The notes: generated from the sequence alone by a model not told the origin. 51,381 nucleotides of DNA from Fictibacillus macauensis ZFHKF-1 (GCF_000269865.1 NZ_AKKV01000043.1:1-51381), one strand, 5' to 3'; counted from the first letter of the stretch, positions 40,198 through 50,298 are shown. A program made the numbers and translations.

Positions 40198-40521
40198 TTA
40201 AAAATTCGTATGATTTTTCAACGCCTCATAGTCCAGTCGCTGCTGATTCATGCGAATGGCTTTTGCTAATTGTTCAATGACTACTTTCTCATCCGTTACA
40301 ATATTGAACACATAGGGTATGGTAGCAAAGTGGCCGACAAAACGTGTACAGCCTCTGTAGCGAAAATCACTATGACTTTCAGACTCTGTAATTTTTACAA
40401 TAAAATTACCCATTGCTTCATAAATGGGGTCTAGCGGCTTTTCTTGAAGTTTCTTCACTAACATCGTTAGCGGGTTTGGCGTATCATTCCAGCCAGATCC
40501 GTTTGCTATAATATCGAGCAT
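40198..40521 (-). CDS. Hypothetical protein, 107 residues
   Basis: A small soluble protein that I do not recognise (MLDIIANGSGWNDTPNPLTMLVKKLQEKPLD...). There is no signal peptide or membrane helix. A Trp-Asn-Asp-Thr-Pro-Asn-Pro turn and the run RYRGCTRFVGHFATIPYVFNIVTDE suggest a compact alpha/beta domain. The ATG lies after GAGAGGTGTAG, a good ribosome site that supports a real gene. It is upstream of the MOSC gene by 64 bases on the same strand and might be cotranscribed. Confidence 0.65.
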   Translation of the reverse strand: MLDIIANGSGWNDTPNPLTMLVKKLQEKPLDPIYEAMGNFIVKITESESHSDFRYRGCTRFVGHFATIPYVFNIVTDEKVVIEQLAKAIRMNQQRLDYEALKNHTNF

Positions 40522-40642
40522 ACGCTACACCTCTCTCTTATGAATGTTCGCATGATACGCATCATTCTTGATGGTTACAGAAAAAATGACTAAAAGGGTA
40601 CACTAGAGAATAGTATATAGGAAAAGAAAGGGGACAGGTTAT

Positions 40643-41977
40643 ATGAAGTATTGCATTATTGGTGGCGATGCAGCTGGCATGAGTGCCGCTATGCAAATCG
40701 TCCGCCGTGATCCAGAGGCTACGATTACTGTATTTGAACGAGGTGACATCTACTCTTACGGTCAATGTGGCTTGCCTTATACTGTGAGCGGCTTAATTCC
40801 AAGTACGGACGATTTGATCGCTCGAAGCGTTGCTACATTTCGAGATCGTTATCACATCGATGCCCGAACGTGCCACGAAGTTAGAAGCATTGATTCTGAA
40901 GAAAAAAAAGTTGTTGGCGTACATACGAAAACGGGTGAAGCTTTCTTCCACTCGTACGATAAACTTCTTATCGCTAGTGGAGCAAGTCCTGTTATGCCAG
41001 AATGGGAAGGAAATCACCTGCCAGGCATTCACACAATCAAAACGATTCCTGACACGAATCGGCTAATAAACGACCTTACATCAGCGGTTAGAGAGGTTGT
41101 CATTATTGGCGGTGGCTATATTGGACTTGAAATGGCCGAAAACCTTCACGCATTAGGCAAAAACGTCACTATCATCCAACGCGGCAACCACCTTGGAAAT
41201 ATGTTTGATGAAGATATGGCACAATCCATTCATGATGAAGCAAAAAAACATGGCATTTCCGTCTACCTTCAAGAAGAGGTAAAACGCTTTAAGGGGCATG
41301 ATCGCGTGCAGTTTGTTAAAACGAATAAACGCGATGTACCTGCCGATCTTGTCATTGTTGCTGTCGGCATTACGCCCAATGTTTCTTTTTTAAAAAACAA
41401 CGATATTCATCTACATGACAATGGTGCGATTCTCGTCAATCATTATATGGAAACGAATCTAGAAGACATTTACGCTGCTGGCGACTGCGCTACACAGTAT
41501 CATCTCGTTAAAGAAATGGATGATTATATTCCATTAGGTACACATGCAAATAAACAAGGACGAATTGCTGGGATCAATATGGCGGGTGGTCATCAAACGT
41601 TTAAAGGTGTTGTTGGCTCCTCCATCGTTAAATTTATGGATTTAGCACTAGGAAAGACGGGGATTAATGAGCGCGAAGCTAACGAGCTCCAGTTTTCTGT
41701 AGAAGCTATAACAACGGAAGCCAAAGACATTGCTGGCTACTATCCTGATGCAAAGCCACTCACCGTAAAACTGCTCTACAATAAAAGCAATCAGCGCCTA
41801 CTTGGTGGACAAATTATCGGCTATCATGGCGTTGATAAACGGGTGGACGTCCTCGCTACAGCGCTCTATAACAAAATGGATTTTCATGAGTTGGAAGATC
41901 TAGATTTGTGCTATGCACCACCCTTTAATTCAGTTTGGGATCCGATTCAACAAGTCGCTAGACGCGCCAAAAATTAG
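40643..41977 (+). CDS. cdr: CoA-disulfide reductase (FAD-dependent pyridine nucleotide-disulfide oxidoreductase)
   Basis: CoADR keeps coenzyme A reduced using NAD(P)H. The 444-residue product has the FAD-binding IIGGDAAGMSAAMQI, the single redox Cys42 in YGQCGLPYTVSG, the NAD(P)H-binding VVIIGGGYIGLEMAE, the second FAD motif IYAAGDCATQ, and the C-terminal dimerisation domain. Single Cys rather than CxxC places it in the CoADR/NADH oxidase/peroxidase group. NADH oxidase activity is the main alternative. The ATG lies after AAAGGGGACAGG. It stands alone on the plus strand. Confidence 0.88.
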   Translation: MKYCIIGGDAAGMSAAMQIVRRDPEATITVFERGDIYSYGQCGLPYTVSGLIPSTDDLIARSVATFRDRYHIDARTCHEVRSIDSEEKKVVGVHTKTGEAFFHSYDKLLIASGASPVMPEWEGNHLPGIHTIKTIPDTNRLINDLTSAVREVVIIGGGYIGLEMAENLHALGKNVTIIQRGNHLGNMFDEDMAQSIHDEAKKHGISVYLQEEVKRFKGHDRVQFVKTNKRDVPADLVIVAVGITPNVSFLKNNDIHLHDNGAILVNHYMETNLEDIYAAGDCATQYHLVKEMDDYIPLGTHANKQGRIAGINMAGGHQTFKGVVGSSIVKFMDLALGKTGINEREANELQFSVEAITTEAKDIAGYYPDAKPLTVKLLYNKSNQRLLGGQIIGYHGVDKRVDVLATALYNKMDFHELEDLDLCYAPPFNSVWDPIQQVARRAKN

Positions 41978-41984
41978 CATGATA

Positions 41985-42031
41985 AAAACAGCAGCTGTTT
42001 GTGCGCATGCACAGACAAACTGCTGTTTTTT
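41985..42031. terminator. Terminator of the CoA-disulfide reductase gene
   Basis: AACAGCAG-TGTTTGT / ACAAAC-TGCTGTT arms with a GTGCGCATGCAC palindromic tip, followed by T7 on plus and TTTTTAT on minus. It probably also serves the convergent YhcN gene. Confidence 0.8.
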
Positions 42032-42042
42032 TGTACAGAAGG

Positions 42043-42504
42043 TTACACTTCATCCATGGTAACAGAGTACTTATAGCGAGGTACTGCTGCGTTCACTCCG
42101 TGTAAAATGTCTCGGCGCATCTTAGCCACTTTTCCATTCGAATAGCTGGACGGAACGTTAATATGAATGTGCGCGTAGTTACCATTAATGGTTACGATTT
42201 GCGGATTTATGCCTGATATGCTTACGACCTGCTCACGGATCTTATCTTGATCATCTGAGAGATCAAAGCGGGCCGTGTTCATTTTTTGATAATCGTGGGG
42301 ATTTTTATTGGTTTCGTAGCTATAATTAAAATTCGGATTGTTTTTGGTGGCATGATAGTTCACAACGCCATGACCCCACAAATTATCGCGCATGTTCTTC
42401 GGCGATTCATTCGCCGTTGGTTCATAATGATCTTTATTTGTAAAAGAACAAGCCGTCAGCAATAGCATAGAACAAGCGCAAACTGTAAGCTTTTTTATCG
42501 GCAT
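42043..42504 (-). CDS. YhcN/YlaJ-family sporulation lipoprotein
   Basis: A 153-residue lipoprotein with signal MPIKKLTVCACSMLLLTAC; the lipobox LTAC marks the acylated Cys. The mature part contains NKNPHDYQKMNTARFDLSDD and the YhcN/YlaJ domain (QDKIREQVVSISGINPQIVTINGNYAHIHINVPSS), found in forespore-specific lipoproteins linked to germination and outgrowth. I chose the ATG at 42504 after AGGAGGTG; an upstream in-frame GTG overlaps that site. It is a single gene between the convergent cdr and tdk. Confidence 0.85.
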   Translation of the reverse strand: MPIKKLTVCACSMLLLTACSFTNKDHYEPTANESPKNMRDNLWGHGVVNYHATKNNPNFNYSYETNKNPHDYQKMNTARFDLSDDQDKIREQVVSISGINPQIVTINGNYAHIHINVPSSYSNGKVAKMRRDILHGVNAAVPRYKYSVTMDEV

Positions 42505-42644
42505 ACAGAACACCTCCTGTATCTTTAGGGTTTGTGTTACAGGGGCAATTCATACATGTATGGCATGAAGCTAACTTTAAGAAACTCCCTTATAGAAAGT
42601 AGGATACAGACCGATATACCTTATGTGAGCTCTTTACAAAGAAC

Positions 42645-42696
42645 AAAAAAATAACACCGCCGTCTCTCTTAAAAAAAGAAACACACAGTGTTATTT
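42645..42696 (-). terminator. Terminator of tdk
   Basis: AAATAACAC / GTGTTATTT arms with a 30-base loop and a T-run on the minus strand, just after the tdk stop. Confidence 0.7.
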
Positions 42697-42701
42697 ACTC
42701 T

Positions 42702-43322
42702 TTAGCGCTGCAAGCTATTTTCTATGGTTGCTTCCAGCTTACTCGGCTTTCCCGGCACTTCGTGGCAATGACGACAGCGCGGTTCATACGATTCAGATGC
42801 ACCAACAAGAATAATCGGATCATGATAAGAAGCAGGACGACCATCAATGAGCCGTTGCGTACGACTAGCTGGTGAACCACAAACCATACAAATCGCATGA
42901 AGCTTCGTTACATCTTCACTTAGCGCCATAAGCTCTGGTACACGACCAAATGGCTCTCCTCGGAAGTCTTGGTCAAGGCCGGCAACAATGACGCGAATAC
43001 CACGATCAGCAAGCGTCTGCACAACTTCAACCACATCTTCATCAAAAAACTGAACTTCATCTATAGCGACCACTTCAGTGTTAGGAGAAACATTTTTCAG
43101 AATATCAACCGAACGTCCGACTGGCTCAGCAATAACTGCTGTTCCGTTATGAGATACGACGGATTCTTCACTATAACGGTTATCAATAAGCGGCTTAAAT
43201 ACTTGAACATTTAGCTTTCCGTATTTGGCGCGTCGTACTCTGCGGATCAACTCTTCTGATTTTCCAGAAAACATGCTTCCGCAAATGACCTCCACCCAGC
43301 CATTGTGCTTCATAACATACAT
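42702..43322 (-). CDS. tdk: Thymidine kinase
   Basis: Tdk phosphorylates thymidine to TMP. The 206-residue product has P-loop [16 protein letters not shown], the catalytic-Glu region [11 protein letters not shown], and the zinc-binding lasso with [13 protein letters not shown] and CRHCHEV. The ATG at 43322 (MYVMKHNG) matches the B. subtilis start and follows GGAAGGGG; a longer frame to 43346 begins before that site. Genes order tdk-rpmE-rho is conserved in Bacillus. Confidence 0.95.
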   Translation of the reverse strand: MYVMKHNGWVEVICGSMFSGKSEELIRRVRRAKYGKLNVQVFKPLIDNRYSEESVVSHNGTAVIAEPVGRSVDILKNVSPNTEVVAIDEVQFFDEDVVEVVQTLADRGIRVIVAGLDQDFRGEPFGRVPELMALSEDVTKLHAICMVCGSPASRTQRLIDGRPASYHDPIILVGASESYEPRCRHCHEVPGKPSKLEATIENSLQR

Positions 43323-43410
43323 GTTTTTTTGTTCCCCTTCCTGCAATGGTTTTGGACTCTATTTATGACGCCGTTTCCTTAGAAACGAGCGATTTTACGC
43401 AACTTCTGCA

Positions 43411-43440
43411 AAAAAAAAGGAGCAAGAAGTTCTCTTGCCC
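43411..43440 (-). terminator. Terminator of rpmE
   Basis: Stem GGCAAGA / TCTTGC-CC with a short loop, followed by T8 on the minus strand, 16 bases after the rpmE stop. Confidence 0.8.
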
Positions 43441-43456
43441 TTGCAACTTACAAAAA

Positions 43457-43702
43457 TTACTTGAGATTGTATTTCTTTTTGAAACGGTCAACACGTCCGC
43501 CGGCATCTGTGAATTTCTGACGACCAGTGTAGAATGGGTGAGTATCGGAACTTACGTCCACTTTTACTACAGGGTATGTGTTACCATCTTCCCATTCAAT
43601 TGTTTCGTTAGAACTCATAGTAGAACCGGATAGGAACTTGTATCCACTACTTGCATCCATAAATACTACTTTTCTATACTCAGGATGTACATTTGGCTTC
43701 AT
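43457..43702 (-). CDS. rpmE2: Large-subunit ribosomal protein L31, type B
   Basis: The 81-residue product begins [16 protein letters not shown] and has the type-B features [22 protein letters not shown] and [14 protein letters not shown], with no CxxC zinc pairs. In B. subtilis the gene at this position encodes the zinc-binding type A form, while the B form is elsewhere under Zur control. B. cereus group genomes have the B type here. The ATG at 43702 follows AGAAGGAG. This ribosome therefore does not store zinc in the L31 of this locus. Confidence 0.93.
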   Translation of the reverse strand: MKPNVHPEYRKVVFMDASSGYKFLSGSTMSSNETIEWEDGNTYPVVKVDVSSDTHPFYTGRQKFTDAGGRVDRFKKKYNLK

Positions 43703-43813
43703 TCGTTTCCACTCCTTCTGCCCTGAACCCTTTGGGAACAGAGTTAAAATAAGCACATAGCGATAGTATAACAGTCTGTTTCCTAATTTGCAACAGCAAA
43801 CCGCTTAGATTTT

Positions 43814-45103
43814 TTACGTATTCGACAAAGACTTCACGCGCTTCGTGGATCCTGTCTTTTCCGCTTCAAACATCGTAAAGAACTCAGCATTATTAGCCGT
43901 TTTACGTAAACGCTTCATATAATTTTCTACAAAATCTGGAGAATCCACCATCGTTTTACGAATCGCCCATAACGATTCTAAATGATCTTTTTGAATGAGC
44001 ATTTCTTCTTTACGCGTTCCTGATCGACGAATGTCGATTGCTGGGAAGATGCGACGCTCGGCAAGCTTACGATCTAAGTGAAGCTCCATATTTCCTGTTC
44101 CTTTAAACTCTTCATAGATGACATCATCCATACGAGAGCCTGTCTCAACAAGCGCAGTCGCAAGAATCGTTAAGCTACCACCTTCTTCGATGTTACGCGC
44201 CGCACCGAAAAATCGTTTCGGACGATGAAAGGCTGCCGGATCAATACCACCAGATAGTGTACGACCGCTCGGTGGAATAACAAGGTTATACGCACGTGCA
44301 AGACGTGTAATGCTATCTAATAGAATAACAACGTCTTTTTTGTGCTCAACAAGGCGCATCGCACGTTCTAATACAAGCTCAGCGACTTTAATATGGTTTT
44401 CTGGTACTTCATCAAACGTCGAGCTAACAACGTCACCTTTAACAGAACGTTCGATATCTGTTACTTCTTCCGGGCGCTCATCAATTAATAATACAATAAG
44501 CTCAGCATCCGGATGATTCGTTGTAATGCTATGCGCTACGTCTTTAAGCAAGCTTGTTTTCCCAGCTTTTGGTGGGGCAACAATCAAGCCACGTTGTCCA
44601 AAACCAACAGGTGCAAACATGTCAATAATTCGTGTTGATATGTTATATTGTCCTGTTTCAAGGACCATCTTCTTTTCCGGATAGAGCGCTGTCAAAGCAG
44701 GGAAATGAACACGTTCCTTCGCTGTATCAGGATCTTCTCCATTTACAGCTTCTACTTGTAATAAGCCATGATACCGTTCATTTTCTTTCGGTGGACGAAC
44801 CTTACCAGATACTTTATCACCATTTCTTAAATCAAACCGACGAATTTGCGACGCAGAAATGTAAATATCTTGCGAGCTTGGTGAGTAATTAATCGGTCGT
44901 AAGAAACCAAATCCTTCATTTGGAATGACTTCAAGAATACCTTCCATAAATGAAAAGCCGTCTTTTTCTGCCTGCGCTTTTAAAATAGAGAACATTAACT
45001 CTCTTTTCGTTAATTTTCCGTAATACGGAACACGATATTGCTTAGCAAGTTCGTATAAATCTTTTAGTTTTTTATTTTCTAATTCAGCTAATACTAAACC
45101 CAT
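43814..45103 (-). CDS. rho: Transcription termination factor Rho
   Basis: Rho is a hexameric RNA helicase that ends transcription. The 429-residue product has the N-terminal Rho_N domain ([28 protein letters not shown]), the RNA-binding cold-shock fold ([21 protein letters not shown]), Walker [15 protein letters not shown], Walker [17 protein letters not shown] and the Q/R-loop [24 protein letters not shown]. The ATG at 45103 has only a weak GTGGTG site. A promoter about 160 bases upstream gives a long leader, consistent with the autoregulation reported in B. subtilis. Confidence 0.96.
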   Translation of the reverse strand: MGLVLAELENKKLKDLYELAKQYRVPYYGKLTKRELMFSILKAQAEKDGFSFMEGILEVIPNEGFGFLRPINYSPSSQDIYISASQIRRFDLRNGDKVSGKVRPPKENERYHGLLQVEAVNGEDPDTAKERVHFPALTALYPEKKMVLETGQYNISTRIIDMFAPVGFGQRGLIVAPPKAGKTSLLKDVAHSITTNHPDAELIVLLIDERPEEVTDIERSVKGDVVSSTFDEVPENHIKVAELVLERAMRLVEHKKDVVILLDSITRLARAYNLVIPPSGRTLSGGIDPAAFHRPKRFFGAARNIEEGGSLTILATALVETGSRMDDVIYEEFKGTGNMELHLDRKLAERRIFPAIDIRRSGTRKEEMLIQKDHLESLWAIRKTMVDSPDFVENYMKRLRKTANNAEFFTMFEAEKTGSTKRVKSLSNT

Positions 45104-45262
45104 AATGACACCACACTTTATTCTATTTTTTCTTAAAACATATTTCTGTAATGATCAATTGTTTGAAAATCGGGCGACAGAAATGAATAATAATAGGAAG
45201 GTAAAAAGAAGAAAATCGCTGAAGGAACAAACGTTTTATAATATAAAATAAAAGCACTTCAT

Positions 45263-45292
45263 ATTTTAACCACAAATTAACTATTTAATCAA
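45263..45292 (-). promoter_or_regulatory. Candidate sigma-A promoter of rho with a long AT-rich leader
   Basis: -35 TTGATT (45292-45287) and -10 TAAAAT (45268-45263), 18-base spacer. The leader to rho is about 150 bases and holds no frame that I can support. Confidence 0.5.
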
Positions 45293-45342
45293 GAGTATCT
45301 TCTTGAAAAATGACGAAATCCCTGCAAAAAAACTAGAAAAAT

Positions 45343-45400
45343 AAAAAAACGCCAGACCTTCCTCCTCTTTTTAGTAAAACAGAAAGATCCGACGTGTTCA
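45343..45400 (-). terminator. Terminator of glpX
   Basis: GTCGGATCTTTCT / AGGAAGGTCTGGC arms (partly G-U paired) followed by TTTTTTTATTTTT on the minus strand, within about 10 bases of the glpX stop. Confidence 0.6.
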
Positions 45401-45409
45401 TCTAAACCA

Positions 45410-46378
45410 TTATGGCTTAATCACTAAGTCTGGTTTCTTTTTCAAACTGTGCGTTCCATCGATAAAGCGTACAGTACCTGATTTCGCACGCATAACAACT
45501 GAGTGAGTTGTCCCACTCGTTCCTGTGAAGCGAACTCCTTGCAAGAGTTCTCCATCTGTAACACCTGTCGCAGCGAAAATAGCGTCGTCGCCTTTAACGA
45601 GGTCTTCCATATGAAGGACTTTATCAACGTCTTCAATGCCCATCTCATGACAACGTTGTAATTCTTCATCGTTTTGAGGTAAGAGCTTCGCTTGAATTTC
45701 ACCGCCGAGGCATTTAAGAGCAACAGCAGCAATAACGCCCTCGGGCGCTCCGCCTGAGCCGAATAAAATATCAACACCAGTATTTTCAAACGCTGTATTA
45801 ATGGCAGCCGCTACATCGCCGTCTGAGATCAGCTTAATGCGCGCGCCAGCTTCACGAATTTCTTGAATTACTTTTGCATGACGTGGTCGATCTAGAATAA
45901 CAGCTGTTACATCTTCAATGTCTTTGTTCTTTGCTTGTGCTACCGCACGAAGATTATCAATTGTCGGCGCATTAATGTCAATCTTGCCTACCGCTTCTGG
46001 TCCGACAGCGATTTTCTCCATATACATATCTGGAGCGTGTAGAAGGTTGCCATGATCTGCGACAGCAAGAACTGCTAACGCATTCCAAGATCCAGAAGCA
46101 ACAATATTCGTTCCTTCTAGTGGGTCCACTGCGACGTCCACACGAGGACCATAGCCTGTACCGAGCTTTTCTCCAATGTACAGCATTGGCGCCTCATCCA
46201 TTTCACCTTCTCCAATTACAACGGTTCCTTTCATCGGAATGGTATCAAATACATCACGCATTGCTGAAGTAGCAGCGTCATCCGCTTCATCCTTCTTACC
46301 GCGTCCCATCCAACGAGCAGAAGACAAGGCTGCTGCTTCTGTTACACGAACTAACTCCATTGACAAACTACGTTCCAT
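45410..46378 (-). CDS. glpX: Fructose-1,6-bisphosphatase, class II
   Basis: GlpX hydrolyses fructose-1,6-bisphosphate in gluconeogenesis, needed for growth on glycerol or other C3 carbon. The 322-residue product has [14 protein letters not shown], the metal-binding [12 protein letters not shown] and [21 protein letters not shown] and [19 protein letters not shown], all characteristic of class II. The ATG follows AAAGGGGGAA. It lies between rho and murAB as in B. subtilis (ywjI). Confidence 0.95.
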   Translation of the reverse strand: MERSLSMELVRVTEAAALSSARWMGRGKKDEADDAATSAMRDVFDTIPMKGTVVIGEGEMDEAPMLYIGEKLGTGYGPRVDVAVDPLEGTNIVASGSWNALAVLAVADHGNLLHAPDMYMEKIAVGPEAVGKIDINAPTIDNLRAVAQAKNKDIEDVTAVILDRPRHAKVIQEIREAGARIKLISDGDVAAAINTAFENTGVDILFGSGGAPEGVIAAVALKCLGGEIQAKLLPQNDEELQRCHEMGIEDVDKVLHMEDLVKGDDAIFAATGVTDGELLQGVRFTGTSGTTHSVVMRAKSGTVRFIDGTHSLKKKPDLVIKP

Positions 46379-46476
46379 TTCAAATTCCCCCTTTGTATCT
46401 AAAGCAACTTACTTTTCATTAGCTTTGAAGTTGTCACTCATTATATAGCGAGTCATTCTTTCAAGACAAGCCATGT

Positions 46477-47769
46477 CTACTTTTCAATTTCTTCCATCTC
46501 TTCAATGTCTAAATTTTCACGCCAAATTTTTGCACCAAGCCCAACAAGCTTGTCGACGAGAAATTCATAGCCACGATCAATATGCTCCAGCCCAGAAACT
46601 TCCGTAATGCCATCTGCCATGAGACCAGCAACGACAAGGGCCGCTCCTGCTCGCAGATCACTCGCTTTCACTTTGGCACCTTCTAGTCGACCTTTGCCAT
46701 TAATGATGGCTGAACGTCCTTCTACCTTGACATGAGCACCCATGCGACGGAGTTCATCAATATGCTTAAAGCGAGCAGAGTAAATGGTATCTGTGACAAT
46801 ACTCGTTCCTTCTGCCTTCGTTAATAACGACGTAAAAGGCTGCTGCAAATCCGTTGGAAATCCAGGATATACTAACGTCTTAATATCTACGCTTTTTAAC
46901 GTTCTACCGGTATTATGAATCAATACTTGATCATCTTTCGTTTCAATATGAACGCCCATTTCACGAAGCTTTGCAATAAGAGATTCTAAATGCAGCGGAA
47001 TGACATTATCAATGACGACTTGTTGACCTACTGCTGCCGCTAAAATCATATATGTACCTGCTTCAATACGATCAGGTATGATGGAGTGACGACAGCCGTG
47101 TAAATGATCGACACCGTCAATGCGAATAACGTCTGTTCCTGCCCCTTTAATCTTTGCGCCCATGCTCGTAAGCAATGTGGCCACATCGATAATTTCAGGT
47201 TCTTTTGCTGCATTTTCAATAATCGTTTGCCCTTTAGCACGCACCGCAGCAAGCATAATATTAATTGTGGCTCCCACACTCACAACGTCCAAATAAATAC
47301 GCGCACCGCGAAGTTCATCTGCACGTAAATAAATCGCACCTTGCTCGTTCGTTACCTTTGCTCCAAGTGCTTCGAATCCTTTTATATGCTGATCAATCGG
47401 CCGTGGACCAAGATTGCATCCGCCTGGCAAACCAATCACTGCTTTTTTAAAACGACCAAGCATTGCGCCCATTAAATAATAAGAAGCTCTCAGCTTTTTA
47501 ACTTTGCCATTCGGTAATGGCATCGCAATCATTTTTTCCGGATTCACTGTAAGCGTTTGATTTTCATCCAATTCGGCTTCACCACCGATTTCTCTCAGCA
47601 AGTCTCGTAATAAACGGACGTCGGAAATGTTCGGTAGCTGATCAATGATGACTTGAGATTCTGCAAGAATGGTAGCCGGGATCAATGCAACCGCACTGTT
47701 TTTCGCACCACTAATATGGACGGTCCCTTCGAGAGGGTAGCCCCCTTCAATCATAAGCTTTTGTTCCAT
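46477..47769 (-). CDS. murAB: UDP-N-acetylglucosamine 1-carboxyvinyltransferase 2 (MurAB/MurZ)
   Basis: MurA transfers enolpyruvate from PEP to UDP-GlcNAc, the first committed peptidoglycan step. The 430-residue product has the Lys-Asn pair in [12 protein letters not shown], the active-site loop with the catalytic (fosfomycin-sensitive) Cys in [15 protein letters not shown], and the closing [15 protein letters not shown]. Location beside fba/tal identifies the second Firmicute paralogue; the main murAA usually lies near the atp genes, but none is seen in this window. The ATG follows AGAAGGGAG. Confidence 0.94.
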   Translation of the reverse strand: MEQKLMIEGGYPLEGTVHISGAKNSAVALIPATILAESQVIIDQLPNISDVRLLRDLLREIGGEAELDENQTLTVNPEKMIAMPLPNGKVKKLRASYYLMGAMLGRFKKAVIGLPGGCNLGPRPIDQHIKGFEALGAKVTNEQGAIYLRADELRGARIYLDVVSVGATINIMLAAVRAKGQTIIENAAKEPEIIDVATLLTSMGAKIKGAGTDVIRIDGVDHLHGCRHSIIPDRIEAGTYMILAAAVGQQVVIDNVIPLHLESLIAKLREMGVHIETKDDQVLIHNTGRTLKSVDIKTLVYPGFPTDLQQPFTSLLTKAEGTSIVTDTIYSARFKHIDELRRMGAHVKVEGRSAIINGKGRLEGAKVKASDLRAGAALVVAGLMADGITEVSGLEHIDRGYEFLVDKLVGLGAKIWRENLDIEEMEEIEK

Positions 47770-47854
47770 CGTTTGCTCCCTTCTGCATCAACAGTAAAAC
47801 AAGCGAGTATTTTTTTGTAGTATTCTCTTCGTCTGGAAAATCATGTGTAAATAT

Positions 47855-47894
47855 GAAAAAAACCCAAAACAAGCACCACATAAGGTGGTGCTTG
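47855..47894 (-). terminator. Terminator of tal
   Basis: Perfect stem CAAGCACCAC / GTGGTGCTTG and a TTTTGGGTTTTTTT tract on the minus strand, 17 bases after the tal stop. Confidence 0.82.
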
Positions 47895-47911
47895 AAATGG
47901 TTTTTAACTCA

Positions 47912-48562
47912 TTATCCGCGGTTTTCTACTGCTTTCCAGTCTTCGAGGAAACGCTCGATACCAGAATCAGTTAGTGGGTGGTGCATAAGACCTTTGATAA
48001 CTTTCAATGGAATTGTTGCAATGTGTGCACCGCGTAGTGCTGCTTCTGTTACGTGAACTGGGTGACGAACAGATGCTGCGATGATTTCAGTTGGTAGTTC
48101 ATGGATCGCGAAGATTTGAGCAACTTGCTCAATTAGTGTTAAACCATCTTGTCCGATGTCATCAAGACGTCCAAGGAATGGAGAAACGTAAGTAGCACCA
48201 GCGCGTGCAGCAAGCAACGCTTGGTTCGCATTGAAGATCAACGTTACGTTTGTTTTGATACCAAGATCAGAGAAAGCTTTAACTGCTTTAAGACCTTCAG
48301 TTGTCATTGGTACTTTAACTGTAATGTTTGGTGCGATTGCAGCAAGTACTTTACCTTCTTCAATCATTTCGTCTGCTTTTAAAGAAATAACTTCAGCACT
48401 TACAGAACCTGGAACAAGTGCAGCGATTTCTTTAATGCGTGAATGGAAGTCAACGCCTTCTTTTGCGATTAGTGTTGGGTTTGTAGTTACCCCAGAAAGA
48501 ATCCCAAGCTCGTGAGCTTCGCGGATTTCATCAATGTTTGCAGTATCGATAAAAAATTTCAT
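47912..48562 (-). CDS. tal: Transaldolase, TalC/fructose-6-phosphate aldolase type
   Basis: Class I aldolase-type enzyme of the pentose phosphate pathway. The 216-residue product is the short TalC form: [33 protein letters not shown], the Schiff-base Lys in [29 protein letters not shown] and [11 protein letters not shown]. Short enzymes act as transaldolase or as fructose-6-phosphate aldolase, and sequence alone does not settle which; the Bacillus homologue is usually annotated transaldolase (ywjH). The ATG follows TAGGAGTG. An inverted repeat at 48596-48612 lies 34 bases upstream. Confidence 0.92.
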   Translation of the reverse strand: MKFFIDTANIDEIREAHELGILSGVTTNPTLIAKEGVDFHSRIKEIAALVPGSVSAEVISLKADEMIEEGKVLAAIAPNITVKVPMTTEGLKAVKAFSDLGIKTNVTLIFNANQALLAARAGATYVSPFLGRLDDIGQDGLTLIEQVAQIFAIHELPTEIIAASVRHPVHVTEAALRGAHIATIPLKVIKGLMHHPLTDSGIERFLEDWKAVENRG

Positions 48563-48595
48563 GATTACTTCACTCCTATATTTTAAGTGGTTGTA

Positions 48596-48612
48596 TAGAC
48601 ATTAGATGTCTA
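48596..48612. repeat. Palindrome upstream of tal
   Basis: TAGACAT-TAG-ATGTCTA, perfect 7-bp arms with a three-base centre, 34 bases before the tal start; possible operator or leader hairpin. Confidence 0.4.
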
Positions 48613-48689
48613 AATTCCCTTATTAGTTTTTCCACACAACAACTTTCTACCCGGTCCATATCTCTGTTTTACAACTTTCTGTTGCAAAA

Positions 48690-48722
48690 GTAAAGAAAAC
48701 CGCCTTATGTGCGGAGGCGGTT
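48690..48722 (-). terminator. Terminator of fbaA
   Basis: Stem AACCGCC / GGCGGTT with an 11-base loop, followed by TTCTTTAC on the minus strand, about 50 bases after the fbaA stop. The U-tract is modest. Confidence 0.6.
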
Positions 48723-48772
48723 GTTCTTTACAGAAAAAACAGACTTTTAGCTGCTTTTTCCTTACAACAAAC

Positions 48773-49636
48773 TTACGCCTTGTTTGAAGAACCGAACTCA
48801 CGCATTTTTGCTTTAACAGTCGCTAAAATAGCTTCGCGACCAGCAGTTAAGTACTTACGTGGATCGTATTTATCAGGGTTTGCAGCAATAAATTCATTTA
48901 TTGCATTAAAAGACGAAATTTGGCTTTCAGTATTTACGTTAATTTTCGCTGTGCCAAGAGAGATGGCTTTTTGGATATCATGTGTAGGAATTCCAGTTCC
49001 ACCATGTAGTACTAGAGGAACACCAGTAAGTTCATTAACTTCCTTCATGCGATCAAAACCAAGGTTTGGTTCACCTTTGTATGGTCCGTGTACGCTACCA
49101 AGTGCTGGAGCAAAACAGTCTACGCCCGTTTCACGAACGAGTTGATCACACTCTGAAGGGATTGCGTAAGCAGCATCTGCGTCATCTACGATTAAGTCAT
49201 CTTCTTGTCCACCAATACGGCCAAGTTCTGCTTCTACAGAAACACCGTGGATGTGAGCAAGCTCTACCACTTTTTTCGTAAGCGCGATGTTTTCTTCAAG
49301 CGGGAAATGAGATCCGTCAATCATAACAGATGTAAATCCAGCATGAATCGCTTTTGCACAGTTTTCGAAGCTTGATCCATGATCTAAATGAATAGCTACA
49401 GGTACAGTAATGCTATACTCTTCCATCAATGCTTTTGTCATGGCAACAACAAGTTTAAATCCACCCATATAACGAGCAGCACCTTCTGATACACCAAGGA
49501 TTACTGGAGAGTTTTCCTCTTGAGCTGCTTTAAGGATTGCTTGCGTAAACTCTAAGTTGTTAATGTTAAATTGACCGACAGCATATCCTTCTGCTTTTCC
49601 TTTTTCAAGCATTTCCTTCATTGAAACTAAAGGCAT
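48773..49636 (-). CDS. fbaA: Fructose-bisphosphate aldolase, class II
   Basis: Zinc-dependent aldolase of glycolysis and gluconeogenesis. The 287-residue product has the zinc-site motifs [38 protein letters not shown] and [11 protein letters not shown], then KINVNTESQ for phosphate binding. I chose the ATG at 49636 ([10 protein letters not shown]) after AAAGGGAGG; the frame to 49669 begins before that site. An extended -10 promoter (49752-49757) is followed by a terminator-like hairpin in the leader at 49669-49703, suggesting attenuation. Confidence 0.96.
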   Translation of the reverse strand: MPLVSMKEMLEKGKAEGYAVGQFNINNLEFTQAILKAAQEENSPVILGVSEGAARYMGGFKLVVAMTKALMEEYSITVPVAIHLDHGSSFENCAKAIHAGFTSVMIDGSHFPLEENIALTKKVVELAHIHGVSVEAELGRIGGQEDDLIVDDADAAYAIPSECDQLVRETGVDCFAPALGSVHGPYKGEPNLGFDRMKEVNELTGVPLVLHGGTGIPTHDIQKAISLGTAKINVNTESQISSFNAINEFIAANPDKYDPRKYLTAGREAILATVKAKMREFGSSNKA

Positions 49637-49668
49637 CTTACTTGTCCTCCCTTTACTATTGGCACACA

Positions 49669-49703
49669 CAAAAAAACGAAAAAAGAATCACCCTGATCTT
49701 TTT
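49669..49703 (-). terminator. Terminator-like hairpin in the fbaA leader (possible attenuator)
   Basis: Minus strand AAAAAGATCA-GGG-TGATTCTTTTT forms a hairpin with a three-base loop (one T bulged), followed by TTTTTTCGTTTTTTT. It lies downstream of the fbaA promoter and upstream of the ribosome site. Confidence 0.6.
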
Positions 49704-49751
49704 CCCTGAATGCCGTATATTTAACATGATTTGATTCTAATTCCAAAACCT

Positions 49752-49757
49752 ATTATA
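49752..49757 (-). promoter_or_regulatory. Extended -10 promoter of fbaA
   Basis: TGCTATAAT on the minus strand is a perfect -10 (49757-49752) with the TGn extension. No good -35 is present. The predicted start is near 49745, about 110 bases before the fbaA start codon. Confidence 0.6.
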
Positions 49758-49803
49758 GCATATCAAGAGCACTTGAAAACCGCAATATACCTGCGTTTCT
49801 CAC

Positions 49804-49817
49804 TGTAAACGCTACCA
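49804..49817. promoter_or_regulatory. Candidate cre-like site between spo0F and the fbaA promoter
   Basis: TGTAAACGCTACCA matches the cre consensus at 13 of 14 positions. It is about 50 bases upstream of the fbaA -10, a position more typical of activation. It also forms half of a GCGTTT...AAACGC inverted repeat with 49793-49798. Confidence 0.45.
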
Positions 49818-49853
49818 TTGCCGTCTTCTCAAGGAATAATTATTTCCAATTCG

Positions 49854-50225
49854 TCATTTCGCGCTAAGTGGTAATTCTTTCCTAACTGCCGCGCGAATTT
49901 CATCAATATCAAACGGTTTAGCAAAATGCGTAATGGCACCAAGTTGAATGGCTTCATGAATCATATCTAATTCGCCATACGCTGTCATAATAATCACTTG
50001 AATGCTTTCATTCATTTTCTTCACACGTCGTAAAATTTCAAGACCATCCATTCCAGGAATCTTCATGTCTAAAATCACAAGATCTGGCGTTTCCTTCTCT
50101 ACGATTGCTAGAGCTTGGACCCCATTCGCCGCCTGAAATGTTTCATATCCTTCTCTTTGGAAAATCTCATTTAACAGGATACGAATCCCGTACTGATCAT
50201 CCACAATTAGAATTTTCCCCAACAC
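49854..50225 (-). CDS. spo0F: Sporulation initiation phosphotransferase Spo0F
   Basis: Spo0F is the single-domain response regulator that takes phosphate from the sporulation kinases and passes it to Spo0B. The 123-residue receiver has the acidic pair in [17 protein letters not shown], phosphoacceptor Asp53 in [13 protein letters not shown], the switch Thr81 in [12 protein letters not shown] and the conserved Lys103 in [12 protein letters not shown] chose the GTG at 50225 ([10 protein letters not shown]), five bases after AGAGG and matching B. subtilis; a GTG at 50231 overlaps that site. A sigma-H type promoter precedes it. Confidence 0.96.
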   Translation of the reverse strand: MLGKILIVDDQYGIRILLNEIFQREGYETFQAANGVQALAIVEKETPDLVILDMKIPGMDGLEILRRVKKMNESIQVIIMTAYGELDMIHEAIQLGAITHFAKPFDIDEIRAAVRKELPLSAK

Positions 50226-50270
50226 GCTCACCTCTAACCATTTTTTTCGTACAACTATATCTTACCCTTC

Positions 50271-50298
50271 ATTCGACCGCTAGGACATTAATTCCTGC
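50271..50298 (-). promoter_or_regulatory. Sigma-H promoter of spo0F, with a possible 0A box
   Basis: Minus strand GCAGGAATT (50298-50290), 12 bases, GTCGAAT (50277-50271) matches the sigma-H consensus RnAGGAWWW-N11/12-RnnGAAT at each position. GGTCGAA overlapping the -10 differs from the Spo0A box by one base. B. subtilis spo0F has a sigma-H promoter. Confidence 0.8.

Noticed and set aside
48610-48801. 63-residue minus-strand frame between tal and fbaA
   Set aside because: It contains the fbaA terminator and has no ribosome site.
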